DNA of 64,000 nucleotides, from contig OY735231.1 in the NCBI GenBank assembly GCA_963457665.1, forward strand, positions 41,100,524-41,164,523. The letters run 5' to 3'. Of the stretch, positions 1 through 11,470 are shown in pieces; the stretch's first letter is position 1, and each line of letters starts with the position of its first letter. Source of the DNA: Thysanoteuthis rhombus (lineage: Eukaryota > Mollusca > Cephalopoda > Oegopsida > Thysanoteuthidae). A model generated the notes under the pieces. It saw only the letters and a program-made list of their open reading frames with translations. It had not been told where the DNA came from and did not search any database. Both the position numbers and the translations under genes were made by a program.

Positions 1-160
1 AGTAATTTGGGAATAGGGCTGGGTCTCTATTATTGTTTTATTTAATGTGAGCTTTTGGTATATTAGTTCTACTTTACATCAGTTATCGTTAAATCTATTT
101 TCGAGTGGTATATTATATTCCTTGTGTTCTTCAAATAGATTATATCACCATTGGATTATT

Positions 161-182
161 ATACACACACACACACACACAC

Positions 183-270
<88 letters not shown>

Positions 271-272
271 TT
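161..272. repeat. Compound (AC)n-(TA)n-(GT)n microsatellite
   Basis: About 20 bp of (AC)n is followed by about 60 bp of (TA)n and then about 26 bp of (GT)n. The left and right flanks are reverse complements of each other, so the whole tract is one imperfect palindrome and could form a long hairpin or cruciform. The Ile/Tyr and His/Thr-rich ORFs over it are artefacts of the repeat. Confidence 0.97.
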
Positions 273-513
273 GTATATAGTTAATCGTAATACGGGTGAT
301 TTAGTTAATTTTGACGTGTATCTGTGTATATCCCTATGTGTACACAGGCATGCAAACCTACATAACATTTATTTATATTTGCTTTTATATTTATTGATTC
401 AATTATATATTTGTTGAGACTGGTCTGTCGAGGCTATTTTTTTTGGTATTTTTCGTAGTTTGAATATATGTGATACTGAATATGTATGTGTTCACGCGTC
501 TGTTAAGACAAAT

Positions 514-698
<185 letters not shown>

Positions 699-699
699 C

Positions 700-1125
700 T
701 AAACTAAACAAGAAAGTTCCTAAAAACTTTTTCAGGAAGGTACCCTCCAGAGGATAAAACGTCAGAAAGTAATCAAAAATCGTACTTTATAAAAATCTTG
801 ATTTGAAAGAATATCGTTAAAAAGTGGTTGGAAAAACGATGTAGATTCGTGCAAGGTTTGAAATAACAACCAAAGGCGTCATGATCGACGATTATGTCGT
901 GACATGATTCAAAATCTGTGATGCGATGAAAAGAGTTTCATCTCTGAAATTTGAATGTCCAACCAAAACACACTCGAGACTCGATTAAATTAGTCAAAGA
1001 GTTTTAGGGGAAGAACAAATTATTCCCGTCTGCACAATAGCAGTTTTTCTGGGTTTAATGTAGAATGATTCCATAATATAACAAGTCAGTCTATGTTCTT
1101 GTTCCTTTTTTGACAGACCTTGTGT
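700..1125. other. Unique-looking AT-rich spacer
   Basis: No ORF, tRNA-like box or match to any other repeat of the window was seen between the two microsatellites. Confidence 0.4.
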
Positions 1126-1126
1126 A

Positions 1127-1179
1127 TTTGTGTGTGTGTGTCTGTGTACTTGGGTGTGTGTGTGCATGTGTGTGTGTGT
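1127..1179 (+). repeat. Interrupted (GT)n tract
   Basis: TG dinucleotides with scattered substitutions. It encodes nothing; the His/Thr-rich reverse ORF here is a repeat artefact. Confidence 0.9.
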
Positions 1180-1364
1180 ACATATATGCACTTATTGCGT
1201 TATATTACATAGAAACTTATTTGAATTGATCTCTCTTTCCTCCATTTTCTTCGATTGTTTATTCTATTTACTTTTTCTAAATTAAAGGATATATTAACTG
1301 TGTAATGATGGGAGATTATTCCAAAGTTTCTATCTAATGCCACACAATTTATAAATCATGTTTA

Positions 1365-1367
<3 letters not shown>

Positions 1368-1430
<63 letters not shown>

Positions 1431-1838
1431 TATACGTGTGTGTATACACATGAATATGTATATTCTTATATGTATATACATGTATATATGCGTGTATGAA
1501 TTGTGTATATATATGTGTATAAATGTATATATATGTGTATATATATATGCATGTATATGTGTATATATATATGTTTATATATACACACATATATATGTAC
1601 ATATCTATGCATAAATGTGTGTGTATACATGTATATGTGTGTATGCACACACACACATATATGTTTATGCATATATTTATGTATATATGTGTGTGTAAAT
1701 ATGTGCGTACATATGTGTGTATATGTATGTATGTATATATGTGGCTTCATATATGCGTATATAAACATATATATGTGTGTGTGTGTGTGTGTGTACATGC
1801 TTCTATGTGCATATGTATAAATGTGTACGTACATGTAA
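1368..1838. repeat. (TA)n array decaying into a TATATGTG-type cryptic repeat
   Basis: About 60 bp of pure (TA)n is followed by about 400 bp of TATG/TGTA/CATA words with no fixed period. All six frames stay open for long distances because the alternating purine-pyrimidine words contain few stop codons. This explains the long Tyr/Ile/Cys/His ORFs. Confidence 0.95.
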
Positions 1839-1839
1839 G

Positions 1840-2160
1840 AAATGGACATATTTAGTCCGACAGGCTGAATTACAAATTGCATTATATTATATAGAATCTT
1901 ATTTGAAACGATCTCCTGTTTGATATATCACTCGATTTCGACAATGTAAATAGAATTAACAGTTGATAATATCTATTCTGTTTTCTTGTTCATTGTTTTT
2001 ATCCGTAATTCTGTTGTGTTGTATGAGACAAATATACCAAGAATAAACGAATTTGGATTGAAAACAGTTATTTGGCCTTTGCATTACCGGCGGCTGTTTA
2101 GCCAACGTAAATAGAATAAACAATTAATAAAGTTCAATTTGTAATTCGGATGCATACAAG
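1840..2160. other. AT-rich spacer
   Basis: Nothing recognisable apart from a short self-similarity: an AAATAGAATAAACA-like phrase occurs near 1950 and again near 2108. Confidence 0.35.
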
Positions 2161-2163
2161 AAT

Positions 2164-2284
2164 CTATATGTATACATGTGTATGTAGATATATACTAATG
2201 TGTGTGCATATGTATGCATAAATATGAGTGTATATGTATATATATATATATATTCATATACATATGTATGTACATATGTTTGTG

Positions 2285-2342
<58 letters not shown>

Positions 2343-2360
2343 CATATATATATGTATGAA
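2164..2360. repeat. TATG-rich cryptic repeat with (TA)n core
   Basis: Interrupted TATATG words surround about 45 bp of (TA)n at 2289-2335. Confidence 0.95.
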
Positions 2361-2399
2361 AATACTCAAAAGTATTTATACCGGTCTTTTACTCACTCA

Positions 2400-2745
2400 A
2401 TAGACGTGGACGGCATATCTGTGTTAGGGGTGATCATTTGAAATTGGGAAAGGGAATGATGAACGGATAAGCTGTTTGTTTCGCTAATCGATGGCCAGTA
2501 ATTACCAAAAATGTATGGAGTTTTAGAAATGCATGTGAATACTCCTGGACACAAACTAAGGAACCAATTTAGCATGAACTTACATCACAAAATAATCTCA
2601 TCCACTAAAACCTAATGGGTGCAAATTTAGAAAAAAAAACCCTTGATATGTACGTACATGCATGTGTACACAGCCAATCAGTCAATCGAAAACATACATA
2701 CCTAGCCAGACCCGATTGAAAACCAGAGACACCTAAGTTGACAGA
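2400..2745 (-). mobile_element. Family 1 dispersed repeat, copy 1
   Basis: Read on the minus strand, this carries the Family 1 blocks in order: the GTCTGGCTAGGTATGTATG head near 2700, the phrase about 'forgotten' AAGTTCATGCTAAATTGG at about 2560-2580, TTTGTGTCCAGGA at about 2545, and a GATCACCCCTAACACAG block at about 2425. It stops before the usual GTGACTAACCAG end, so the 3' end is missing or diverged. The family has no ORF. Confidence 0.7.
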
Positions 2746-3139
2746 TATGGTTCACACTTTTTAATTATCAAGTGGCAAAAAATTTTGCAGCTAGGATAAG
2801 GTTTCATTTAATTCAGCTTTTATGAGTTTAAATTATGGGAAAATAACAAAATGTTAGAAACATTCAGAGTTGAAGAGTTGGCAAGGTGAGAGTGTAGGTG
2901 TCGTTGGAACAGCCCCTGAATTGGCTACACTTGAAAAAATACTTACAGGGGCTTACAGTGCCCTGATTTACATTGCTCTTGGCGAACGATCAGAGAGTGT
3001 TATCCCAAGAGTAAATTGATATACCCACACCGTATACGTAGTTTCCCCAAACCCATTTCCATTAACAGAGACAGTTCCGACCATTAGTAATCCTGAGTAG
3101 AGCCGATGAAAGGAAAAATATTCCCTCTTCCAAAAATAA

Positions 3140-3285
3140 ATGTATGAATATAAAAACCGTGAAATGAGTTGCAATTTATTTCTTTTGTCCAGTCAAGACA
3201 TTGATTGAATGCTTCCGGGATCATGTTTTCCCATCTCAGAAATCTTTGAGTCAATATAAGGGAGACTTGGAACATTTCAGAAGAA
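3140..3285. repeat. Family F repeat, copy 1
   Basis: The phrases GTGAAATGAGTTGCAATTTA, TTTGTCCAGTCAAG and AATCTTTGAGTCAAT recur in the same order and spacing at 6640-6775. The flanks do not match, so this is a dispersed element fragment and not a large duplication. Confidence 0.7.
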
Positions 3286-3589
3286 TAAAATAAAATATTA
3301 ATACCCGTAACTTGTATAAATGAATCACCATCGCCTGCTCGTATACCAGAACTAATTATCTAAAATTTGAAAAAAAAAAAAAAAATTTATATGAAATTCT
3401 AAAAAAAAAAAAATACTAACGCAAGATGTGGGCATTGTTGGTTCAAAATGGCCATAGAGATTTTAGAGAGCACTTTTTGAGAAAAAAGAACAGCAAAACC
3501 TTTTTAAATAGCGTTTAGTGGTGTGTATATTTTTAGGCTTGTAGAAACCAAAATGTGACCGGGAGCGACCAAAGGTTCACACACGCAAC

Positions 3590-5135
3590 TAAATAGATAA
3601 GCACAGACACTCAAGGATAGATAACTCTCTAGACCGAACGGCAAGTGGTGTGAATCTATATTTGCAAAGAACAGGGTTGAGCTCGGAACGTTGTTCAACA
3701 AAGTGAAAGAATGCAGTGATGACATTTGGATTGAGTTTGGAAAAGAAAAATGTGCTCTAATCAAAGAGCACAGAAGAAAACTTGTAGAAGCAGAAGGAAT
3801 CCAACTCCTGCACAGCAAAAAAAAATAGAGCATTGATCACGTAAGACCGATTCAAATACCTGGGAGTTCTCGAATATGACGCAAACGGGAATAAATGAAG
3901 GAGAAAACAAGAAAAAGAATACCTTACAAGGATAAGGAAAATATTAGAGACCAAACTAAGCAGCACAAACCTGATAAAAAGAATGAACACATGTGTTGTA
4001 TTGGTTGTAAGATACACAGGACCATTCATTGGATGGTCAAAGGAAGAACTCCAGTCAATGGACCAGCGATCAAGAGAGCTTATGACACTGCACAAAGCTT
4101 TAGACCCCAGAGATGACACAGAGAGACTATATGTGGAGAGAAAAGAAGACAGCAGAGGACTCATCAGCACAGAAGACTGTGTCCAAAGGGCCAGAACAGG
4201 TCTAGAATGTATGTGCAAGCAAACAGTGGAAACATTATAGAAAGCGCCCAAATAAGCCCAATGAACAACAAAAGAGTAGAAAAGATGGAGCAGTACAGCC
4301 AACAAGGAAAGAAAAATGGAAACAGAAGAAACTATACGGAGATTTTAAAGGACAGATGCAGGATGTGGCGGACGAGAGATCATGGACATGGCTACGAAAA
4401 GGAAAACCTGAAGAGTGAAATAGAATCAAACAAATGCATCAGGACAAACTAAATCAAAGCACAAATCAACTGAACACAGACGGACAACGAATGCCGCCTA
4501 AGTGGGAAAAGGGATAAGACCGTGAACCACATAACTAGTTAATGTAGTTAACTCGCCCGAAGGAATGTAAACAGATACACGATAGAGCAGCAACAGTGAT
4601 ACACTGGGAAATGAGCCAACAAATGGGATTTAACCATGCAGAAAAGTGATAACAGCACAAACCAGAGTCAGCCCTGGAGAATTTAAATCACAAATCACTT
4701 CGGAATTTTAATATCTAAACTGACCATCATAACCAAGCGAGAAAACTGGACCTAATAATCGTGGCAAAGAAGAGGAAAACCTGACAAATAATGCATACCA
4801 CAGAGTAAATAGGAAAGAAAATGAAAAGCTGGGAAAATACCAGAACCTGGCAAGAGAGCTGAAAAAGGTGTGGAACACGAAAGTTAGGGTAGTACAAGTT
4901 ATAGTAGGTGCACTCGGAACCGTACCAAAGACACTGAAAGTGAGATTGGAAAAACTAGGAATAAAAGATAGGATCAAGAGTATATAGACGACAGCACTTC
5001 TTGGGGCTGCACGAATACAGAGCAAAGTGCTATAGATATGAGATCTACAACCCAAGCTGTTAAATGAGGAGAGAAGGGGAAAAAGACAACACACAACATA
5101 AATACTGATGGAGGTACGTGCCACAACGCTGATTT
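3590..5135 (+). pseudogene. Degenerate pol of an endonuclease-tailed (R2/NeSL-like) LINE, C-terminal half
   Basis: Conserved pieces lie in order but in different frames. At 3691-3828 there is a stretch with ...SDDIWIEFGKEKCAL..., the region just after the RT active site in this group. At 3983-4240 a block contains TGPFIGW..LMTLHKALDPRDD..RLYV..RGLIS, the typical segment after the RT domain. At about 4323-4412 lies an YGDFKGQMQDVADERSWTW-like block. Near 4500-4630 there are remnants resembling the His/Cys knuckle region. At 4781-4984 a 68-codon open stretch ends in KYQNL..KVWN..VVQVIVGALGTVPK, followed by a stop and then TTALLGAARI. A degraded LDLIIVAKK near 4748 sits where the PD..K-type endonuclease motif is expected, so the proline appears lost. 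Stops and at least three frame changes make it a dead copy. The N-terminal half and the YxDD box are not recognisable. The domain order points to the restriction-like-endonuclease LINE class; the exact clade is uncertain. Confidence 0.82.
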
Positions 5136-5349
5136 GATAGGTGTGGGAGATATGAGAAGAGGGTTGAAGACCTGACGAGATTTATTGTTTTTTTAGCCTT
5201 TAGCGATAACCACCCAGCATCTGGTGTGGAGCTGTGAACTAGGGCACTGCTGTGGACTGTAAGAGTGTGGAGAGAAGGGCTGGAGACCTGAGGAGACTTG
5301 CTGTCACAAAGTCTTCAGCTGTGGCCACTAGACAATTTGTGTGAGAATA
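5136..5349 (+). mobile_element. 3' untranslated tail of the R2-like LINE
   Basis: This follows the endonuclease block and leads directly into a compound microsatellite, as expected for a LINE 3' end. It holds a short internal repeat: a GAGAGAAGGG..TGGAGACCTGAGGAGA phrase near 5268-5302 echoes the AGAGGGTTGAAGACCTGACGAGA phrase near 5158-5180. Confidence 0.55.
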
Positions 5350-5479
<130 letters not shown>

Positions 5480-5529
5480 CATTCATTAGATAGAGTTACG
5501 AGACGATCATCTTTTGGCAGCATGCCGTG

Positions 5530-5725
5530 CTGTGTTGATCGATTAAGTAAATGGAAATGAATAAGTTACATCTCATGCCTTTTGTTGGACACTAAAAAGT
5601 CTGAATGTTCGAAGAAAAACACGAACGCAACCAAACACAAATCAGGGGCACATTTTGCATAAACTTATGTTTTAAATTGAACCCTCCCCTAAAAACGTAT
5701 TTTTGGGTGGGAGGGAAAATCTTAA
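5530..5725 (-). mobile_element. Family 1 dispersed repeat, copy 2 (partial)
   Basis: The minus strand shows the Family 1 middle: an AAAAATACGTTTTTAGGGG block, a TAAGTTTATGCAAAATG phrase, then TTGTTTGGTTGCGTTCGTG and TTCAGACTTTTTAGTGTCC. Both ends are missing. Confidence 0.65.
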
Positions 5726-6165
5726 AACTATGAACCAAAGCGAGGCGTTCTTTTAAGACATAAGAATTCAATAGTGAAATTTTCTATCTTATTCGTTTAG
5801 CCTATGTCTATGCTATACACGTGGACTTTTGTCGAAATGATTTTGCACCTTTTTCAAAATTGACTTATTTCATTCTAAAACCCAATTTAAACCACAACAA
5901 TATTAACAGTAATACGTGATCTTATGTATTTTGGACTCTGCATTCTTTTTAGCGTTCTGTATCTAGAGAATTAATGTGATCTTCGGTTGTCCTCAAGTAA
6001 ACTTGTCCTCATGTTACTCCAGGTTGACACCTTATCTCAGGTGAATAGCATGCCCTTTGGAGATTCTATGTTTCCTATCGTGTGTCCATTTAACCTCACT
6101 TATAGTAACAGGTCTCCAACCTAAGGTTTTACTCTTATCGTGTTGACTACCTCGCAAATACTATC

Positions 6166-6420
6166 ATGATCATGGGACCGACTAAAGATTTGAACCCAAC
6201 GAAAAGCATCCAATTAGAAGTTTATCTGAAAGACTTCTCCTTAAGATGCGATGAAATTATAAAAATGGAAATATCAAGGGGTATTTCCGACATTAAGAAG
6301 AAACAGAAGAGATTTGTCTCATCAATGTGTCAAGAAGTGTTGCGAAAAACGTATTTCAATTCAAAGATAAGACATTATGTGGATTGCACTTCACAAAAAG
6401 CAACAATCAGCATCTTCTGA
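6166..6420 (+). other. Unrecognised 84-codon ORF
   Basis: This is an ATG-to-TGA ORF with mixed amino-acid content and no low-complexity run, rich in Lys, Ser and Ile. It has no motif I know. The frame shows no link to neighbouring repeats and no obvious splice context. A chance ORF is the likeliest explanation. It is listed because it lies in a stretch otherwise free of repeats (5770-6600). Confidence 0.12.
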
Positions 6421-6639
6421 GGACTTTTCAAGTTCATGGAAGGCCTGTGACATTTCTTGACATATATACATAGCCATTCAGTTAGACTTCGAAAACTGAG
6501 GAAACTTCTATTTATGATTGCAGTTCACACACTCAAAGTACAATGGCAATTTCGACATCTGATTATTTTCCATACAATTTTTTTTCTGCGATAGCTATGT
6601 CGCTATGTATGTAGGTATTGAGGTGAAAACAAAACAAAA

Positions 6640-6775
6640 AATGTGAAATGAGTAACAGCAATTTATATTCTTTGTCCAGTCAAGTCCTTGATCGATTGTT
6701 TCCGGTAAGGAATGTTTTTTTTCTATCTCGTAAATCTTGGAGTCAATGTTGGAAACACTTGGAATATTCCTATTA
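6640..6775. repeat. Family F repeat, copy 2
   Basis: Same phrases and order as 3140-3285: GTGAAATGAGTAACAGCAA, TTTGTCCAGTCAAGTC, TTTCCGG and AATCTTGGAGTCAAT. A faint third trace (TAATTTATTTCTTTTGTTAAG) sits near 59415. Confidence 0.7.
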
Positions 6776-6779
6776 GCAG

Positions 6780-8200
6780 GACCCAATTTGCTGTTAAACC
6801 TTCAAACTTATTTGATTTCTTTATCGTCTGTTCTTTCTTAATGGACGGGTCGCCATCATTCGAAGCAAGACAAAAATCGTTCAATCACTCTTCAGAAGGA
6901 AACAAAAAAACACATAATGTGTGTTGCTTACTTTGTCGGTCTGTCTGTCACTGGGAAAAAGGAGTATGGCATTTTAATTTAAATTTCCCCGTTCTACTTT
7001 TTTCCTTTCCTCTGTGCAGCCACTGCGCACCGAACATTGTTCACTAGTTATAGGCGTTAGTTTTAGATGGGGACTAACAAAAAAGACCCGTGAATTCTAT
7101 TCGGCAGCAAGTTTCAACTAATTTAACTAAAAAAGAATTACCATCCACCTAGATTGAAACAGTGTCAATGATTATTCAATTATTTGTGTCCGTCGATCCA
7201 GCTTTCTCGTCGTAGTTGTTAGTTTGATTGCTGTATTTTTTCTTTTTCTTTCCTTCGTTTTAGAATTTGGTTGCTGTTGTTTCTTATTTGCTCGTTGTGG
7301 TCTTTAATTTGCATGTGTTTTTTTTTCATTAGCTTCCTTTTTTTAATTCGCTTGCTGTACTTTTCAACTTGCTCGGGAAAAGGTGTCGGAGTAATATATT
7401 TTTACGCTTCTGTTGTTACAGAGATGTAATTCTTTTTAATTTGTTCTCTCGATCCATGCATTTACTGCCATGTAACGATACAAAGTGAGGAGATTGTCGG
7501 AAAAAAACCTCAACAAAACGTAAATCTCTCAAATCAGCAAACTTGAAGCTACTCAAACCAGAACAGACAAAGGATCAAAAATGTGTTTCCATAGTTCCAG
7601 GGAAGCGGGGAAATTCAGTGCATCGCATTAGGGTCCGGGGGGAAGGGAACAAAAGGGCTCTGATCATTTCCAAACAACAGAATTGTGAGGCATGTTCATG
7701 TTAATGGTATATGATAGTATTCACTCTGTATGTTCGACAATGAATTGCTTAAGAAAATGAATTCTAATTATTCCTGGTAAGATACAGATTTTCAATGACC
7801 CACTAAGTTATTTTTTTCAATTCACGATAAAAAAAAGGGAATTCTAACTATTTTTTCAAATCTGCAGGAAACATATAATCTGTAGCTATGTGATTTAATC
7901 AGTTACACTGTGTATGTATTAGAAATGGCTGACAATATTGGATGTCTTGTTGAAGTAAATGAAATATTTCATTCTGGCATTTCGCCCATTTTAAAACTCT
8001 CTCATGGCAAATGAAGGAGAGGGAACTGTTGTTTAAAAATGAAATCTAGATTGTGTGTACGTGAGGTTTATTGGCGGATGTATACTTTTGAAATGGTTGT
8101 CTGTTTTAATCTGCACCGGATAATAGGAATATAAATTGTTATGTATATATCATCGTTCTAAATTATCGTTGAGAGGTTGGGTCACACGGATAATCATTTG
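6780..8200. other. Spacer without recognisable genes
   Basis: Pyrimidine-rich stretch at 7200-7380 (many TTTCTTTTTC and CTTGCT words) and otherwise unremarkable AT-rich DNA. The ORF at 6712-7047 overlaps family F and is not supported as a gene. Confidence 0.35.
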
Positions 8201-8204
8201 TACG

Positions 8205-8415
8205 ACCCATTCTTTGCTTGCCAGGCCTTTTAAAGCCTTGTTCCGCTTGGCCAAGCTCAACGTTGGTTAATTCTGACTCTCTTACGGAGATCTGTCAGGT
8301 CTTTATAGAAAGACATTGTATACCATTTTTAAAGTTTTTAGTGTGACAGCAATGAATCGAGCCAGTGAAATGGAGGTAAGAACTCTACCACTGGGTCACG
8401 GTGATTGGTGATTCC
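8205..8415 (-). mobile_element. SINE-B copy (tRNA-derived), minus strand
   Basis: On the minus strand the head at about 8415-8360 reads TCACCGTGACCCAGTGGTAG, an A-box-like phrase, followed by the body of SINE-B (a TACCAT/ATGTC block, then an AACGTTGAGCTTGGCC phrase). The B box is blurred. The order matches the better copy at 10905-11290. Confidence 0.65.
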
Positions 8416-8659
8416 TAGTATTGACCCAAACTTGACTGTCTCGCTTCTATCTTCAAAATTGTTGCCAGGTGAACATTCCAATTTATTAAAAAGAGAAACA
8501 AATAATAATTTCTGAACTTAGAGATTTTATTTTGTACAACTTTCATATCCATGCTCTCCTAAGGACATTTTTATAAAATTGCTCTCTCAATCTAGATCGA
8601 TTGTTCAATATCATTCGGTAAATTGTAACTTTCAGGGTATTTGAAACCGTCAACCAAAT

Positions 8660-9062
8660 CTGTCAAAATATGTTCCTCCAGTTTTTAACTTGGGCTAGTT
8701 GGCTGGCTGGCTGGCAATATATCACACGCACGCAACATAACTTAATGCTGAATTGATCAATTAGATAACAAAATATACAGTGTAAATTTATGATCAGACT
8801 TATCAAAGCAATGCCAATTAAAACAACTATTATGATTATTGAGCAACATTATGGTGGATTATTATTCATCATATATCATGTCCAACAGCATTCACAATTT
8901 ATTTCAAAAATCAGTCTTCAGTGATCAGTAATAAGTGATAGGAGTGAATCATCCATTGATGACCCCTTTTCCCACATTTTTAGTTGATCATCCAAATAGG
9001 GCATGCAACCAAAAGACGTTGATTATGTTACAGTTTCACTGATTGGATAACCAGACTTTTTT
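8660..9062 (+). mobile_element. Family 1 dispersed repeat, copy 3
   Basis: The head has a tandem GGCTGGCTGGCTGG near 8700 and ATCACACGCACGCA. The body has TTCAGTGATCAG and a GTTGATCATCC block. The end, ACGTTGATTATGTTACAGTT..GATTGGATAACCAGAC at about 9017-9055, is a diverged form of the family's GTGACTAACCAGACC terminus. Confidence 0.72.
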
Positions 9063-9159
9063 GTATTCCTTTCTGGTTCATTCATTTGGAAATTTCAGGT
9101 TGGTAGGAAGACTCTGTTGTTTAGAGATTGATATTTTGCTTTGGAGGATTGAAGGGATG

Positions 9160-9490
9160 ATCTCCACTAGAATACTCTGCTGTTCACGGCACCTGGTATT
9201 CCCAGACAGACTCCCATCAAGGCTCAACGTTGCTTAATTTTGGTTTGAGAACCGGTGTGTCCAATGCAGTTTAGCTGTAAACTCTTTTCTGATGACGAAA
9301 ACGTTTTATTTGATTCGATATTTTGGGGGAAAGATCTGTCTTTCGATCAGCTCTTCCAATCGTACTCTTCATGCTGAGAATAGAGATAATAAATGCCATT
9401 TTACAAGTATTTGTTATGACTTTGCCTTGGGATGAACCCACGACATACTGAGTCGGAGTCAAGCACTCTACCACTGATCAGCTACGAAAG
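9160..9490 (-). mobile_element. SINE-B copy with clear tRNA-like head, minus strand
   Basis: The minus strand starts at about 9490 with CTGATCAGTGGTAGAGTGC (A-box-like) and about 35 bases later has GTCGTGGGTTCATCCC (B box), as in a tRNA gene. The body downstream includes the GACACACCGGTTCTC phrase and an AACGTTGAGCC phrase shared with other SINE-B copies. The intact promoter boxes make it one of the best-preserved heads. Confidence 0.8.
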
Positions 9491-10034
9491 GAAAGGCGAC
9501 ACGCAAGTAATTCAATGTTGATCGTACTGTGATAGCTATGTGGGAGGGAATGTGTGGATATCAACTTAAGTGTATCAGTGTTTCAGAAAATGTTTCATAC
9601 TGGTGCCACCATATGATGAAGTGTCTAGCCTTATGCGTTACCAGTGAGTATTGGCCCTGCCTATCTCAATTCTCTTGTTTTTTTCTCGACTTAAACTTTT
9701 ACCAAACTTCTGAAGATAAAAACCAACACCATATAATGTTTCGTCCATATTCTTTTTAAGTTACCATTTTTTCTTGAAAGCCCAAGAGAATGGTTTGAAG
9801 ATTATTGCATATTTCATGAGATGGCAAAATGTACTGTTTGAATTTATGTTCGTCATTTGAAACAACCATGACGTCTATTGGGCAACAATTTTTTCTTCAA
9901 TATTCATACCTGCTTATGTTTCATGGCATATTATGTAGGTTTCTACTTCGATTCAAAATGAAACTCTACATCTCAGATTTTCCAAAAGCATTCCTTGTCG
10001 CTCGCAGCAAGGTCAGCTTGATGCCTCATTGAGC

Positions 10035-10225
10035 TATGGAAGGACTTTGGTGTGCATTATTGAACGTAGTGTAGAGATCGCTCTCCTCTTTTGGGGAATT
10101 ATAGGATCGCCACGGGGCACTCTCTACCTGATTCCCAGCTGCTTATAATACCAGTGATTCCCTGACAGTCATCAATGTAGGTACTGACTGTGCTTGATGT
10201 TGCTTAACCTCGTTGAACGTTAGAG
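10035..10225 (-). mobile_element. SINE-B copy, long-tail subfamily (partial), minus strand
   Basis: Shares with 34865-35065 and 52640-52880 a block that other SINE-B copies lack. On the plus strand that block reads GTAGTGTAGAGATCG..CTC..GGGGCACTCT..TCCCAGCTGCTTA. The tRNA-like head is missing. Confidence 0.6.
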
Positions 10226-10574
10226 AATTTACCAGTGTGTGAAATAAGATTTTTATTCAGTCTTCAATGAGATACTGAAAGCTTTTCTCTAAGATCTGTT
10301 AGAATTTACAGATGTATATTTATATAACTATACTTCTCCCGAGCAAGAACATTAAGAAGTAGATAAAGAAAATCAAAAACTACAGCACAAAAATTGAGTA
10401 TTAGAACATGCTAATTAAAAACTATTGCTTAGAATCTAAAAAATAAAGTGAATAAATTAAAAGAAACGACAAGAAAACTGAATCGATGAACAAGAATTAT
10501 TAAGTAATTATTTTACTGCTTCAATCACTGCAAATGTTGAATTTGATTAGTCGGAAAATCATAGAATTCGTTTG

Positions 10575-10835
10575 AATACTCAAATGGCAATGGGCTGGTT
10601 ATGTTGCGAAAAATGTTAGACCAGTTTTAGGCATCAGGACACACAACGTGGAACATAGATCATATACGAAACTTTGACCAGCCAAAAGAAAGATGAGTCA
10701 GCGAACTCGACAAGTTCAAGAAATATTGGCTCTGCAATGCCCATGATTGGGATGTTTGGCAAATCCCAGGGAAGGTCTATGTCCAACGATGGACTCTGAG
10801 AGAGAAACTGCTGCTGCTGATGTCACATGAAGTGA
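10575..10835 (+). mobile_element. RTE-like LINE 3' end, copy 1 (dead)
   Basis: Translation across frames gives WQWAGYVAKN, then LDKFKKYWL-like and WQIPGKVYVQRWTL-like words. These correspond to the last about 80 residues of RTE-clade pol (WxWAGHVAR...W..LG..YV..W). It ends with CTGCTGCTGCTGATG, the start of the triplet tail seen at 45591. Stops and shifts make it non-functional. Confidence 0.78.
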
Positions 10836-10904
10836 GATTTCGGTATGCTGTCTTCGGTTTTAATTATGTGAAAGTCAATAAAACCCTGATTGACAAATTT
10901 CTGT

Positions 10905-11290
10905 GTATGTAGCATTGTTTCCCGCTTATACCCTCATCGAAGTTGTTGTGGATTTGCGTACATACGGGCAATTGTTGGCAAGATCCACTCCCAGCATTGC
11001 AGGCCTGTCAAAACTTTGTTCACCTTACGACACATGATATTCCCCATTGGTCACCTGTCTACATACCGACCATCAGCTTCGATAATCCTGTAAGAACCGG
11101 TGTTACCAACATAATTTGGCCGTAACCCCCAATCTCGGTGAAAGGATTCTAGTCCATTTGCTGAGTGCTTAGCGGAGAGGCATTGAGTACCATTTGATAG
11201 TCGTTGGTACGGCTCGATAATGGACTGAACCCAAGCCGACAGAAATGAAGCCAAACAGTCCACCACTGAGCCACGGTGATCGGTGACAAA
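10905..11290 (-). mobile_element. SINE-B, best full-length copy (about 380 bp), minus strand
   Basis: The head at 11285-11215 on the minus strand reads CACCGTGGCTCAGTGGTGGA (A box) and TTGGGTTCAGTCC (B box). The body runs through CTCAATGCCTCTCCGCTAAG, ACCGGTTCTTACAGG and GACCAATGGGGAATATC, and ends near 10915 in GATGAGGGTATAAGCGGG. This copy was used as the reference for the family. The overlapping ORFs on both strands are incidental. Confidence 0.85.
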
Positions 11291-11413
11291 TTATATACCG
11301 TATTCATGTCCTGAAGTCAAGTCTGTAGACAATTGCTCTTGAAGAGGAAGATCATAAACGCTGATCTTTAACTCTAATGTCTCATTTATTTCTGTGCGAC
11401 GGAAACAGGACTC

Positions 11414-11470
11414 AGGGAGGGAGGGAGAGAGGGTGAGAGAGAGAGAATGAGAGAGAGAGGGGGGGAGTGT
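11414..11470 (+). repeat. GA-rich simple repeat
   Basis: (GGGA)n and (GA)n words with a short poly-G run. The Ser/Leu/Pro-rich minus-strand ORFs over it are repeat artefacts. Confidence 0.9.

Noticed and set aside
1330..1882. Several overlapping 60-140 codon ORFs on both strands
   Set aside because: They consist of Tyr/Ile/His/Thr/Cys/Val words that arise from TATG/TGTA microsatellite DNA.
3757..4305. 182-codon minus-strand ORF, the longest in the window
   Set aside because: It is antisense to the R2-like LINE pol fragment, whose conserved motifs are on the plus strand.
4708..5124. 138-codon minus-strand ORF
   Set aside because: Antisense to the endonuclease-domain block of the same LINE.
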